Source: JACDDK01 sp038198445 (GTDB lineage: Bacteria > Actinomycetota > Rubrobacteria > Rubrobacterales > Rubrobacteraceae). From it: a DNA stretch of 30,952 bases. The stretch is taken from positions 1 to 30,952 of the forward strand of contig JBBPZZ010000049.1 of NCBI GenBank assembly GCA_038198445.1, given 5' to 3'. A program made the position numbers and the translations under genes. Below, piece by piece: positions 16,436 to 24,263 of the stretch. How positions within the stretch are numbered: the stretch's first letter is position 1; every line of letters begins with the position of its first letter. The notes beneath the pieces were generated by a model. The model saw nothing but the letters and a program-made list of their open reading frames with translations, was not told the DNA's origin and did no database searches.

Positions 16436-18637
16436 AGCTCGACCTGCCGGAACTGAAACTTCCGGCCAACTTCCCGAGGAGCCGCAAGCTTCCGCCGGAA
16501 GACTCGGTGGAGTTGCGGGCGTGGGTACTGGCGGCGGTGCTCGTCGGTGAAGTAGCCGTCCTAGCTAGTGGATATTTCGACTGGGCGACCGGCGTTCTGG
16601 TCCCGCTGCTCACGGCCTTTGCGTTCGTGGTAAGCCACAATCGGCGGCGGGAGAACAACTTCCTCATAAAACTGATGCTGGCGTTCGGCGCTCTGGCGGT
16701 GCTGGCTATGTTCTTCCGGGAGGTTCTGTCGTCTCTTTATGACACGCGGGTTCCGCTCGCCCGGTTGTTCATGTGGGTGCAAGTCATACATGCCTTCGAT
16801 CTTCCAGCCCGTAAGGACGTTTCGTACTCGCTGGTGAGCGGGTTGATCCTGCTAGCCGTCGGCGCGGTCCTATCGACGAGCCTGTGGTATGGGCTGTTCG
16901 TACTCGCCTTCCTCATCTGCGCCCTCGGCGCGCTGGCCCAGATCCACCTGTCGGAGATCCGGGGGCGCGCCGGTATCGAACCATCCCGAAGCCGGGGCCT
17001 TACCCTGGGACTCGTCCTGCCAGGCTGCTTCGCCGTAATTGTCCTCGGGTTACTTTGCTTCGCCCTCATGCCCCAGAGTCAGAGCATGAACCTCTCGATA
17101 ATGCCGACGTCGGCCTTCCAGAACTTTCAGGGGAACTTCTCCGGCGGCATCCAGAACCCGTACTACAAACCGCCGCCCGGCGGAGATCCGTTCGCCGGTC
17201 CGCCGCAGAATATCTCGGCTGACTCCTACCACGGTTTCAACCCGTACATGGACCTCCGCAGCCGCGGCAGGCTCTCCGACGAGGTGGTGATGAAGGTCCG
17301 CAGTGAGGAAGCGGTTCCGTACCGGGGAGTGGTCTTCGACGAGTACAACGGCAAGGGCTGGGAGATCTCGACCCGCGACAACGCGGAGAAACTCGACTCA
17401 GCAACCGCTCCGCGCTTCGACCTGTACGCCGCGCGTAACACAGAGCCCGCGCAGGGACCGACGCGCCAGGTTGCTCAGGTCTTCCACGTAGAGAAGGACT
17501 CCTCGAACATCATCTTCGGCGCGTACCGTCCCGAGACAGTCTTCTTCCCAACTAGCACCATCAAGGTGGATTCCTACAACTCGATAAGAGCGCCGTATGA
17601 GATCCCGGCTGGCTCCACTTACTCGGTCATCTCCCAGGTCCCGAACGCCTCCCCAGACCAGCTCCGTCTAGCAGGTACGAACTATCCGGCGGACGTAGTA
17701 CAGAAGTACACCGAACTCCCTCCGACGGGACTGGACCGCACCCGAAACCTCGCCCGCAAGCTGACAGCAAACACGAACAACCCCTACGACGCCGTTATGA
17801 AGATGAACGAGTACCTGAAGAACAACTATCCCTATGACCTCTCCATCCCGCCTTAGAACAAAAGCATGGACGCCGTCGAATACTTCCTCTTCGAGCAGAA
17901 GCGGGGCTACTGCGAGCAGTTCAGCTCATCTCTGGCGGTGATGGCCCGGTCTCTGGGCATCCCGGCCCGTGTGGCAACCGGCTACGTCTCCGGCGAGTAC
18001 AACCCGTTCACCGGCCTCTACGAGGTGAAGGCCAGCGACGCCCACGCCTGGGTCGAGGTGTACTTCCCCCGCTACGGATGGTCCACCTTCGACCCGACTC
18101 CCAGCTTCGACTCTACCCCCTGGCAATACGAGGCGGCGGGCGATATGCAAGGGAGTAAAGTATTCGGCTTCCTCGCCGGTAAGACTGGCGCAGCTCTCTC
18201 CCCCGCAATCGGCGCTGCAGGCAGCCTCATGCGAGGCGTGGCCCGATTGGACCCGGTGAGTATCGTCATTGCGGGGCTCCTGCTCGGTGGGCTCTCTGCT
18301 CGTCATCTACTCTCGCAGGTACCTGGCTAACCGTAGACAAAGTCCGGTAGTGCAGCGTTACGTAAAAGTCTCGGATGCGCGGATGTACAGCCGGTACAAG
18401 AAGATAACCGCCGCCCTCGAAGAAGCAGGCATCAGCCGGGAAAGTCACGAAACCCCGGAAGAGTATTCTCGTCGCGCGGCGGAGGAAGTCGGAGAATCAG
18501 CAGTGGCACGGTTAGGAGAGATCTACCTGTACGCCCGCTTCCGCGACGCCGTCCCCGCCGCGCTCGTAGAGGAGTTCGACCGGCTGGAGCCCGCGGCCGC
18601 CGCAAGGCAGCTAGCAAGCCGCGCGCGCCGCCGTTAG
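16432..18637 (+). pseudogene. TgpA-like membrane transglutaminase, broken by a stop codon and a frameshift
   Basis: The family has an N-terminal bundle of membrane helices, an extracytoplasmic transglutaminase core and a C-terminal helix with a DUF4129 tail. All are here but in three pieces. The TTG at 16432 (GGAGG 5 nt upstream) opens 474 codons with helices up to about residue 220. A TAG at 17854-17856 follows YDLSIPP. The same frame resumes as NKSMDAVEYFLFE and carries the triad Cys494 (RGYCEQF), His538 (DAHAWVEV) and Asp554 (TFDPT). Near 18285-18300, in the last membrane helix, the frame shifts by one base; LLVIYSRRYLANRR and the tail then run to 18637. A truncated product would lack the active site. 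Real decay or sequence error. Confidence 0.88.
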
Positions 18638-19101
18638 TTAGAGAGGGTATCTCGCCTCTCCTCTACAAGTTCCGCCTCGATTCGCTCCTGGATCTCATCC
18701 CGCACCTCTCGGAAAACCTTCAGCCGCTCCTCCTCGCTCCCGGTGGCTTGCGAGGGGTCCTCGAACGACCAGTGCAGGCGATGCTTTGCGCCGGGAAAGA
18801 CCGGACATGCCTCGTTCGCATCGTCGCAGACGGTAACGACGTAGTCGAACGGCTCACCGAGATAGCGTTCCAGTGTCTTCGACTCCTGATCGGAGATATC
18901 CACCCCGATCTCCTCCATCACGGCGATAGCTTGAGGTCTTACGTGCGTCGCCTCGGTACCCGCACTGTGAACCTCGAAGCGGTCCTCTGCGAGATGCCGC
19001 AGCAGTCCTTCAGCCATCTGGGAACGAGCCGAGTTGTGGGTGCAGAGGAACAAGACCTTTTGAGTAGAGCCACTCTCCCCGTTCTTCGAGCCTAGGACCA
19101 T
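18634..19101 (-). CDS. arsC: Arsenate reductase, LMW-phosphatase-like (second copy)
   Basis: Reduces arsenate to arsenite with thioredoxin as electron source. The 155-residue protein has the phosphatase-type P-loop FLCTHNSARSQMAEG with nucleophile Cys20. The other two redox cysteines are in VTVCDDANEACPVFPG, spaced as in thioredoxin-coupled ArsC. The C-terminal helix EERLKVFREVRDEIQERIEAEL matches the family. Its ATG overlaps the end of the upstream arsC by 10 bp. Its TAA overlaps the stop codon of the convergent transglutaminase gene. It is the last gene of the ars operon. Confidence 0.92.
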   Translation of the reverse strand: MVLGSKNGESGSTQKVLFLCTHNSARSQMAEGLLRHLAEDRFEVHSAGTEATHVRPQAIAVMEEIGVDISDQESKTLERYLGEPFDYVVTVCDDANEACPVFPGAKHRLHWSFEDPSQATGSEEERLKVFREVRDEIQERIEAELVEERRDTLSN

Positions 19102-19664
19102 ACTAATTCACCAGCGATTCTAGCTTCCGAGAAAGATATCTCTTTAGTATCCACACGCGACTCTTCGGTGCCTTGCCGCGTTTCCCACCGCTCTTTCCGT
19201 TCGCGCTCGCGCTCCGCTCTGAGCTTCGCTATCTCCTCTTCTGGATGCTCCAGCCAGTGCAGGATCTTCGCCTCTATCTGGTCCCGAACCTCCCGGAACT
19301 TATCCAGCCGCTCTTCTTCGGCAACCTCCGCGCCACGGGGGTCGTCGAACAGCCAAGAGAGCCTGAGCCCGACACCGGGAAAGACCGTGGGACAGTTTTT
19401 CTCCGCCCGGGCGCATACCGTCACGAGGTAGCCGAAGTGCATCCTACCCATATACGCTTTCAGACCCTTCGGATATTGGTCTCTTATGTCTATACCGATC
19501 TCCTCCATGACCTTCACGGCATACGGGTGCACCTCGTCGGCAACTTCGCAACCTGCACTGTAGGCCTCGAAGCGGCCTCCACCATGCTCCCTCAAGAACG
19601 CCTCTGCGATCTGGCTCCGAGCTGAGTTCTGCGTACACAGAAACAGCACCTTCGTCTTGTTCAC
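19092..19664 (-). CDS. arsC: Arsenate reductase, LMW-phosphatase-like, with charged C-terminal tail
   Basis: Same family as the following gene but clearly diverged, so not a recent duplicate. The P-loop is LCTQNSARSQIAEA with nucleophile Cys10; the further redox cysteines are in VTVCARAEKNCPTVFPG. At 190 residues it is about 50 longer than usual. The extra C-terminal part (from about residue 138) is a very charged likely helix, EEEIAKLRAERERERKERWE, plus a tail, with unknown role. The GTG start at 19664 has AGGAGG 6 nt upstream. It lies 82 bp after arsR. It overlaps the next arsC by 10 bp, implying translational coupling. Confidence 0.9.
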   Translation of the reverse strand: MNKTKVLFLCTQNSARSQIAEAFLREHGGGRFEAYSAGCEVADEVHPYAVKVMEEIGIDIRDQYPKGLKAYMGRMHFGYLVTVCARAEKNCPTVFPGVGLRLSWLFDDPRGAEVAEEERLDKFREVRDQIEAKILHWLEHPEEEIAKLRAERERERKERWETRQGTEESRVDTKEISFSEARIAGELVWS

Positions 19665-19746
19665 GGTCTACCTCCTCCCTTTCGGCGTCCTACTGCCCAT
19701 CAAGATTAGTTTATGGGTTTTCGGTGTCCTTTGAGTTAAACGCTGG

Positions 19747-20160
19747 TTAAACTCGCGCGCTCCGATCCGGCAATATTCCCAGGTGTCCCGCGGTCTCTCC
19801 GAGCAACTCATGGACGGCATCCCGATCCAGCGAGTAGAAGCTCCACTTTCCTCGCTTCTCTTCCCGCGCCAGCCCGGCCTCCCTGAGCTTTCCGAGGTGA
19901 TAGGAGACTTTCGACTGTCCCATCCCGAAGTAGCGCTCGAACTCGCAGACGCAGATGCCCGCGTCCTGATCCCCGGCCGGGACACCGCAGTCCGGCAGGT
20001 CGCAGCAACTCCGGCCCTCGAACATCATCCCGAGCATCCGCACCCGGATAGGGTCCGAGATCGCCCGTCCCAGCGCCACCAGACGCTGGACCGACTCCTC
20101 ATCCGGCACAGAAGTTGGACCCCCGTTTTCCTTCAGCAACTCGAACGTTTTTTGCGCCAC
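19747..20160 (-). CDS. arsR: ArsR-family arsenic-responsive repressor
   Basis: A 137-residue winged-helix repressor expected to release DNA when it binds arsenite. The recognition helix is GQSKVSYHLGKLREAGL (about residues 81-97) followed by the wing EEKRGKWSFYSL. Arsenite-binding candidates are Cys52, Cys53, Cys58, Cys70 and Cys72, in an insert reading SCCDLPDCG and GICVCEFE; the C-V-C-E pattern resembles the classic ArsR metal site. The GTG start at 20160 follows the arsM stop by 3 bp with GAGAGG upstream. It probably acts on the two operators in front of arsM. Confidence 0.92.
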   Translation of the reverse strand: MAQKTFELLKENGGPTSVPDEESVQRLVALGRAISDPIRVRMLGMMFEGRSCCDLPDCGVPAGDQDAGICVCEFERYFGMGQSKVSYHLGKLREAGLAREEKRGKWSFYSLDRDAVHELLGETAGHLGILPDRSARV

Positions 20161-20163
20161 GTC

Positions 20164-20970
20164 TTACCGCCTCTCCGGTTTACGAGCCCGGATGAAAGCA
20201 CTCGCGACAGGGACTTTCTGGGGCGCTCCAGCATCTCCGCAGCAGCCGGAACCCGCCATTACTTCCGGGTCGTAGACGTGAGTCACTTCGACGGAGACGT
20301 CCTCGAACCCCGCCCGGGCGAGGATAGCCTCGTACTCGCTTTTCTCCAGGGCTCCGGAGACGCAGCCGGCCCAGAGCTCGACGCTTCGGATCAAGTCCTC
20401 CGGCAAGTCCCTCTTGCTCCCGAGAAAGACCACGTCGGAGACGGCGAATCGGCCGCCGGGCTTGAGCACCCGGAACGCTTCACCGACCACTTTCTCTTTC
20501 TCGGTGGAGAGGTTGATGACGCAGTTGCTGATAACCACGTCCACGTGGCCTTCGGGGAACGGTATGTCCTCTATCTCCCCCTTCAGGAACTCCACGTTCT
20601 CCACCCCGGACTTCCGCTGGTTCTCACGCGCAAGCTCCAGCATCTCGTCGGTCATGTCGAGACCGTACGCCTTCCCTCCAGGAGCCACCCGCCGCGCCGA
20701 GAGCAGCACGTCGATCCCGCCACCGCTACCAAGGTCCAATACGACCTCTTCCGCTGACAGACTTGCGAGCGCCACCGGATTGCCACACCCGAGCGAAGCC
20801 CCCACGGCAGCTTGAGGCAACTCGCCCTTCTCAGCCTCCGAGTAACTCTCCCCCTTCATGTCCACCTCGAAGGCTCCGGGCGTTCCACAACACTCGCTCT
20901 CACCTTCCCCGGCAACCAGAGCGGCCTCAGCGTATCGCCGCCTCACCTGCTCCCTGAGATCCTCACTCAT
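20164..20970 (-). CDS. arsM: Arsenite S-adenosylmethionine methyltransferase
   Basis: Methylates arsenite using S-adenosylmethionine, giving methylated and finally volatile arsenicals. From the ATG at 20970 the protein has 268 residues; this start lies 10 nt from GGAGG, whereas a GTG three codons earlier is only 1 nt from it. The SAM-binding motif is VVLDLGSGGGIDVLL (about 77-91). Conserved arsenic-ligand cysteines are visible: Cys62 (SLGCGNP), Cys150 (VISNCVINL) and Cys203 (LWAGCVSGAL). Extra pairs are at Cys27-Cys28 (ECCG) and near the C-terminus (SGCCGD). It is first in the ars operon, directly behind the operators. Confidence 0.93.
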   Translation of the reverse strand: MSEDLREQVRRRYAEAALVAGEGESECCGTPGAFEVDMKGESYSEAEKGELPQAAVGASLGCGNPVALASLSAEEVVLDLGSGGGIDVLLSARRVAPGGKAYGLDMTDEMLELARENQRKSGVENVEFLKGEIEDIPFPEGHVDVVISNCVINLSTEKEKVVGEAFRVLKPGGRFAVSDVVFLGSKRDLPEDLIRSVELWAGCVSGALEKSEYEAILARAGFEDVSVEVTHVYDPEVMAGSGCCGDAGAPQKVPVASAFIRARKPERR

Positions 20971-20992
20971 CAGCGCCACACCTCCACCTCAT

Positions 20993-21008
20993 ATCAATAT
21001 TACTTGAT
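20993..21008. promoter_or_regulatory. ArsR operator, proximal copy
   Basis: ATCAATATTACTTGAT is an inverted repeat ATCAA-N6-TTGAT, a form I recall for cyanobacterial ArsR sites. It lies 22 bp before the arsM ATG and would cover the predicted transcription start. An identical-architecture copy begins 25 bp away. Confidence 0.7.
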
Positions 21009-21010
21009 CT

Positions 21011-21040
21011 AACTTACATCAAAATGTATTGATTTGTCAA
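21011..21040 (-). promoter_or_regulatory. ars operon promoter
   Basis: On the minus strand a perfect TTGACA (21040-21035) stands 18 bp from TAAGTT (21016-21011). The -10 is weak, but the distal ArsR operator lies exactly in the spacer and the proximal one at the expected start point, which supports the assignment. Confidence 0.55.
21018..21033. promoter_or_regulatory. ArsR operator, distal copy
   Basis: ATCAAAATGTATTGAT repeats the ATCAA-N6-TTGAT pattern with a different 6-bp spacer, so the conserved arms are under selection. It fills the space between the -35 and -10 elements of the predicted arsM promoter. Confidence 0.7.
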
Positions 21041-21318
21041 TTGCGATTGTGCCTGAAGTACCTTCGTATCGAAGAATCGCAAAGCACAACCGCAGAGGCA
21101 GCGAGCACCAATGTTCCGCGAAGGCCTTCTGATCCACATTTTACCTGGAAAACAGTGGTTTCTTGCAGTAGGATACTTTAAATGTTAACTGCAGGTTTCA
21201 ATTAACTGTACAGTTTACAGTTAGATATTTAGCAAACATGTCGCTCTGGTATCAATTGGAACTATTACCTGCAAATACCAGTATTTTATTCCTATTTGTT
21301 TTACCTTCTACTTTAACT
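21041..21318. other. AT-rich gene-free region between the ars promoter and argG
   Basis: No gene is visible. The last 150 bp are far more AT-rich than the rest of the window. Two inverted repeats stand out: TAACTGT-N7-ACAGTTA at 21203-21223, and CTGGTAT (21246-21252) with ATACCAG (21275-21281). The second could serve as a weak transcription stop for argG on the minus strand, but there is no T-run in that direction. Confidence 0.55.
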
Positions 21319-22542
21319 TCATTGTAGAGCTGAACTGTGCTCGATGCCACCGTTTACACCAGCCCACTGGCGGGCCGGGAGGCCCCACAGGGCGATGAAG
21401 CCTGCGGCGGCGGCCTCGTCGAAGGTGCTGTTGGGATCGTAGGTGGCGAGGTCCTTGCTGTAGAGGGCTTGAGGAGCGGTACGTCCGACCACGGTGCTGG
21501 ATCCCTTGTAGAGCTTGATGCGGACAGTGCCGGTCACGGTCTTTTGGGTCTCACCTATGAAAGCGTCGAGTGCGGACTTGAGGGGCGTGAACCAGAGGCC
21601 CTCGTAGGTTAGCTCCGTGTAGCGCTGCTCGACAGTCGCCTTGAAGCGGAGGACGTCCTTGGTGAGGGTGAGGGTTTCGAGCTCCTTGTGGGTTTGGATG
21701 ATGGCCAGGGCCGCGGGGGCCTCGTAAATTTCGCGGCTCTTGATGCCGACGAGGCGGTCTTCGATCATGTCGATCCGTCCAACGCCATGCGCTCCGGCGA
21801 TTTCATTCAGTTCCAGTATCAACTCGACGAGCGTCATCTCCCGGCCGTCGAGGCTGATCGGCAAGCCTTCCTCGAAGCCGATCTCGAAGTACTGCGGCTC
21901 ATCTGGCGCGTCTTCGGGGGCGGTGGTCATCTCGAAGACGTCCTCGGTCGGCTCGTGGTCCGGGTCTTCGAGCGGACCGGCCTCAATGGAGCGACCAAAG
22001 AGGTTCTCGTCCACGCTGTAGGGAGATTTTTTGGTGGTCGGTACGGGGATGCCGTGCTCCTCGGCGTAGGCCATCTCCTCGGGACGACTCATGTTCCAGT
22101 CGCGAACCGGGGCGACGACGGTGAGGTCCGGGGCTATAGAGGCTGTAGTAACGTCGAAGCGGACTTGGTCGTTGCCCTTTCCCGTGGAGCCGTGGGCGAT
22201 GTGCGTCGCCCCAACCTCGCGCGCCGCCTCGACGAGCTTCTTCGCGATGAGCGGGCGTCCGAGGGCGGTAAAGAGCGGGTACTTGCCGCCGTAGAGGACG
22301 TTTGCCTTGATCGCCGGGGCCAAATACTCCTCGGCGAACTCGGCCTTCGCGTCCCGGATGAAGGCGTCGGCGGCGCCTATTTTGATGGCCTTGGCTTTTA
22401 CGTCCCCGGCGGGCTCTCCCTGACCAAGATCCAGGTACAGAGCGTAGGGGATCGCCCCCTGCTGCTCCAACCACTTCACGCAGACCGAAGTATCCAACCC
22501 GCCCGAGTATGCGAGCACGACTTTCTTTCCTTCTAGCGTCAT
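21319..22542 (-). CDS. argG: Argininosuccinate synthase
   Basis: Joins citrulline and aspartate with ATP to make argininosuccinate, the penultimate step of arginine synthesis. The 407-residue protein has the N-type ATP pyrophosphatase P-loop VVLAYSGGLDTSV (residues 8-20) and the family motif HGSTGKGNDQVRF. SPYSVDENLFGRSIEAG is also typical. The ATG at 22542 has AGGAGG 5 nt upstream. It is the last gene of the leftward arg arm, 19 bp after the metallo-beta-lactamase-fold gene. The usual partner argH is not in the window. Confidence 0.96.
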   Translation of the reverse strand: MTLEGKKVVLAYSGGLDTSVCVKWLEQQGAIPYALYLDLGQGEPAGDVKAKAIKIGAADAFIRDAKAEFAEEYLAPAIKANVLYGGKYPLFTALGRPLIAKKLVEAAREVGATHIAHGSTGKGNDQVRFDVTTASIAPDLTVVAPVRDWNMSRPEEMAYAEEHGIPVPTTKKSPYSVDENLFGRSIEAGPLEDPDHEPTEDVFEMTTAPEDAPDEPQYFEIGFEEGLPISLDGREMTLVELILELNEIAGAHGVGRIDMIEDRLVGIKSREIYEAPAALAIIQTHKELETLTLTKDVLRFKATVEQRYTELTYEGLWFTPLKSALDAFIGETQKTVTGTVRIKLYKGSSTVVGRTAPQALYSKDLATYDPNSTFDEAAAAGFIALWGLPARQWAGVNGGIEHSSALQ

Positions 22543-22561
22543 TTTTCCTCCTGAGATGTAT

Positions 22562-23329
22562 TTATATGACTTCGAACGTTTCGCCGTCCACCGGAACCTT
22601 TGCCCGTCCGGAGAGTCCTTCGCGGTCCAGTTCCCTCACGAGATCCTCACGAGAGAGCAAACAGTGGTTGATAGCCTCCATATGCACGGCGACGACCCGC
22701 GAGTTAGGAAGGGCGCGGCACACTCGGATTACGTCTCCAGCGGTCATCGTAATTGGTCCGCCTTCGAGGAACCGAGCGGCTCCGGCGTTTAGGATCACCA
22801 CGTCAGGGTGGTGGACGCTCAAGGCTTCCTCGACCTCCGTGCACCAGATGGTGTCTCCGGCCACGTAGAGGCTGGGTGAACCTTCCGCCCGCGCGACGAA
22901 CCCGGAGACTGGAGCCATGCGGCGGCCGATCTCCCCAGTACCGTGCTGGCCGCCGGTCCTCGTAAAGAGCAAGTTCTCCCATTTCAGTTCCTGGTGGATC
23001 GGAACGACTTGCCTGAATCCGGCGGACTTTATCTTGTCTTCGTCTTCGGGCTGGCACAGGATCGGGGTTTGGCTGGGGATGAGATCCCTCGCTCGCCCGT
23101 CCCAGTGGTCCGCGTGCGTGTGAGTTACGAGTACGGCGTCGATCTCCTCTAACAGAGCGGCCATCTCCTCGTCGCCGAACGGCAGGTCCACGAGCGGGTT
23201 GCGCCGTTGGTTGGGCGTGTTTGGTACGGGCTCCGCGGTCCCGGCGTGTCCCAACATCGGGTCCACCAGCACCTGGACTCCTCCTGCCTCGAATACGAAC
23301 GTTGCATGACGTATAAACCGTATCCGCAC
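22562..23329 (-). CDS. Metallo-beta-lactamase-fold hydrolase (UlaG-like)
   Basis: A 255-residue cytoplasmic metal-dependent hydrolase. The metal site motif is THTHADHWDGR, with a further conserved His in the N-terminal IRHATFVFEAGG and Asp in VAGDTIW. This pattern fits the UlaG/L-ascorbate-6-phosphate lactonase-like branch. The substrate is unknown. The GTG start at 23329 is 8 bp after the ACT gene stop, with GAAGGA upstream, so it belongs to the argC-argR-ACT-MBL-argG operon. That suggests a role tied to arginine metabolism, for example hydrolysing a side product, but nothing in the sequence proves it. Confidence 0.83.
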   Translation of the reverse strand: MRIRFIRHATFVFEAGGVQVLVDPMLGHAGTAEPVPNTPNQRRNPLVDLPFGDEEMAALLEEIDAVLVTHTHADHWDGRARDLIPSQTPILCQPEDEDKIKSAGFRQVVPIHQELKWENLLFTRTGGQHGTGEIGRRMAPVSGFVARAEGSPSLYVAGDTIWCTEVEEALSVHHPDVVILNAGAARFLEGGPITMTAGDVIRVCRALPNSRVVAVHMEAINHCLLSREDLVRELDREGLSGRAKVPVDGETFEVI

Positions 23330-23336
23330 GACGCGG

Positions 23337-23741
23337 TCATCCTTCCTTCGAGGGTGGATACCGGACCTCGTGTCCCCGCTCGCGCAGCGTAGAGGCAGCG
23401 AGGTCGAGTTGGTCTTCCTTCACTAACACGTAGTCGGTGTCGAAGGTCGAGACGGCGAAGACGCCCACACCGGCCTCCGCCAGCGGTACGGCGATCGACG
23501 CCAGCACCCCAACCAACGAAAACTCGAACGTTCCCTCCAGCTTGAAGGCGCGCCAGCCCTTCTCGCACTTCACCTCCGACGGTACGCGCTTCTCGGGGCA
23601 GACTATAGATAACTCATTGGTCGTGCGGGTCACCGAGAAGATAGATGAGGCGATAGCCCAGCCGGGAACTTCCGCCCCGGCATCGAGGCGGCAGACGGCC
23701 AGGCGTTCATCCAGCGTAGTCAGACGCAGCGACAGGCTCAA
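23337..23741 (-). CDS. ACT-domain protein, likely amino-acid sensor
   Basis: A small protein of about 134 residues built of two ACT-like units. Recognisable parts are LAVCRLDAGAEVPGW and FSVTRTTNELSIVCPEKRVP. The second unit reads FSLVGVLASIAVPLAEAGVGVFAVSTFDTDYVLVKEDQLDLA. Similar proteins resemble the ligand-binding domains of aspartate kinases and bind amino acids. The start is uncertain: TTG at 23741 gives the family-like SLSLRL beginning, and a GTG near 23767 is also possible. It lies between argR and the MBL gene in the leftward arg operon, which invites the idea of an arginine-related sensor; this is inference. Confidence 0.8.
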   Translation of the reverse strand: MSLSLRLTTLDERLAVCRLDAGAEVPGWAIASSIFSVTRTTNELSIVCPEKRVPSEVKCEKGWRAFKLEGTFEFSLVGVLASIAVPLAEAGVGVFAVSTFDTDYVLVKEDQLDLAASTLRERGHEVRYPPSKEG

Positions 23742-23770
23742 TGTGCTTCCGGAAGTTCCCCCCACGTACC

Positions 23771-24250
23771 CTACTCGATGTTTCCGGCGGGGCGGGTCTT
23801 CGCCCGGCAAACGTCGGCGATGAGGCTTGCGACCTCCTCGGCGGCGGCGTTGTCCGGGGCTATGGCGAGCACGGTGTCCTGCCCGGCGATGGTACCCAGG
23901 ATCTTGAGTCCCCTGACCCTGTCCAGGACGCTCGAGACGGCGCCGGCGGTACCGTCGCGGGTGTGGATGACGACCTGGTTCTGAGCCTGCGTGAGGCCGA
24001 GTACGAAGCTCGGCAGAACCTCGATGCCTGCTGAACCGGGGTCGTGCGGGAGCGCCAGATAGCGGTTGCCGACCTTGAGGACGCCCAGTTCGGCCAGGTC
24101 CCGGCTGACGGTGGCCTGCGCGACCTCTACGTTTTCGTCGGCGAGGGCCGCGACCACGTCCTGCTGGGTCCCGAGGTCCTTCTCGGATATGAGCCGGAGG
24201 ATGAGATCCTGCCGCGTCGTCTTGTCCACGGGTGAGATTGTGGAACCCAA
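23771..24250 (-). CDS. argR: Arginine repressor
   Basis: ArgR binds ARG boxes as a hexamer when arginine is abundant and shuts down the arg genes. The 159-residue protein has an N-terminal winged helix (TRQDLILRLISEKDLGTQQDVVAAL, then QATVSRDLAELGVLKV). The C-terminal arginine-binding core contains the signature ILGTIAGQDTVLAIAPD. I take the TTG at 24250 as start because AGGAGG lies 9 nt upstream; a GTG at 24229 has no such site. It starts 13 bp after the argC stop. It presumably acts on the boxes between argC and argJ, and so on its own operon. Confidence 0.93.
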   Translation of the reverse strand: MGSTISPVDKTTRQDLILRLISEKDLGTQQDVVAALADENVEVAQATVSRDLAELGVLKVGNRYLALPHDPGSAGIEVLPSFVLGLTQAQNQVVIHTRDGTAGAVSSVLDRVRGLKILGTIAGQDTVLAIAPDNAAAEEVASLIADVCRAKTRPAGNIE

Positions 24251-24263
24251 AGCGCCTAGCCTC

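Noticed and set aside
17854..17868. Stop codon recoding (TAG read as an amino acid) in the transglutaminase
   Set aside because: TAG ends several intact genes here (for example argC, argD and ptsH), and the same gene also has a frameshift.
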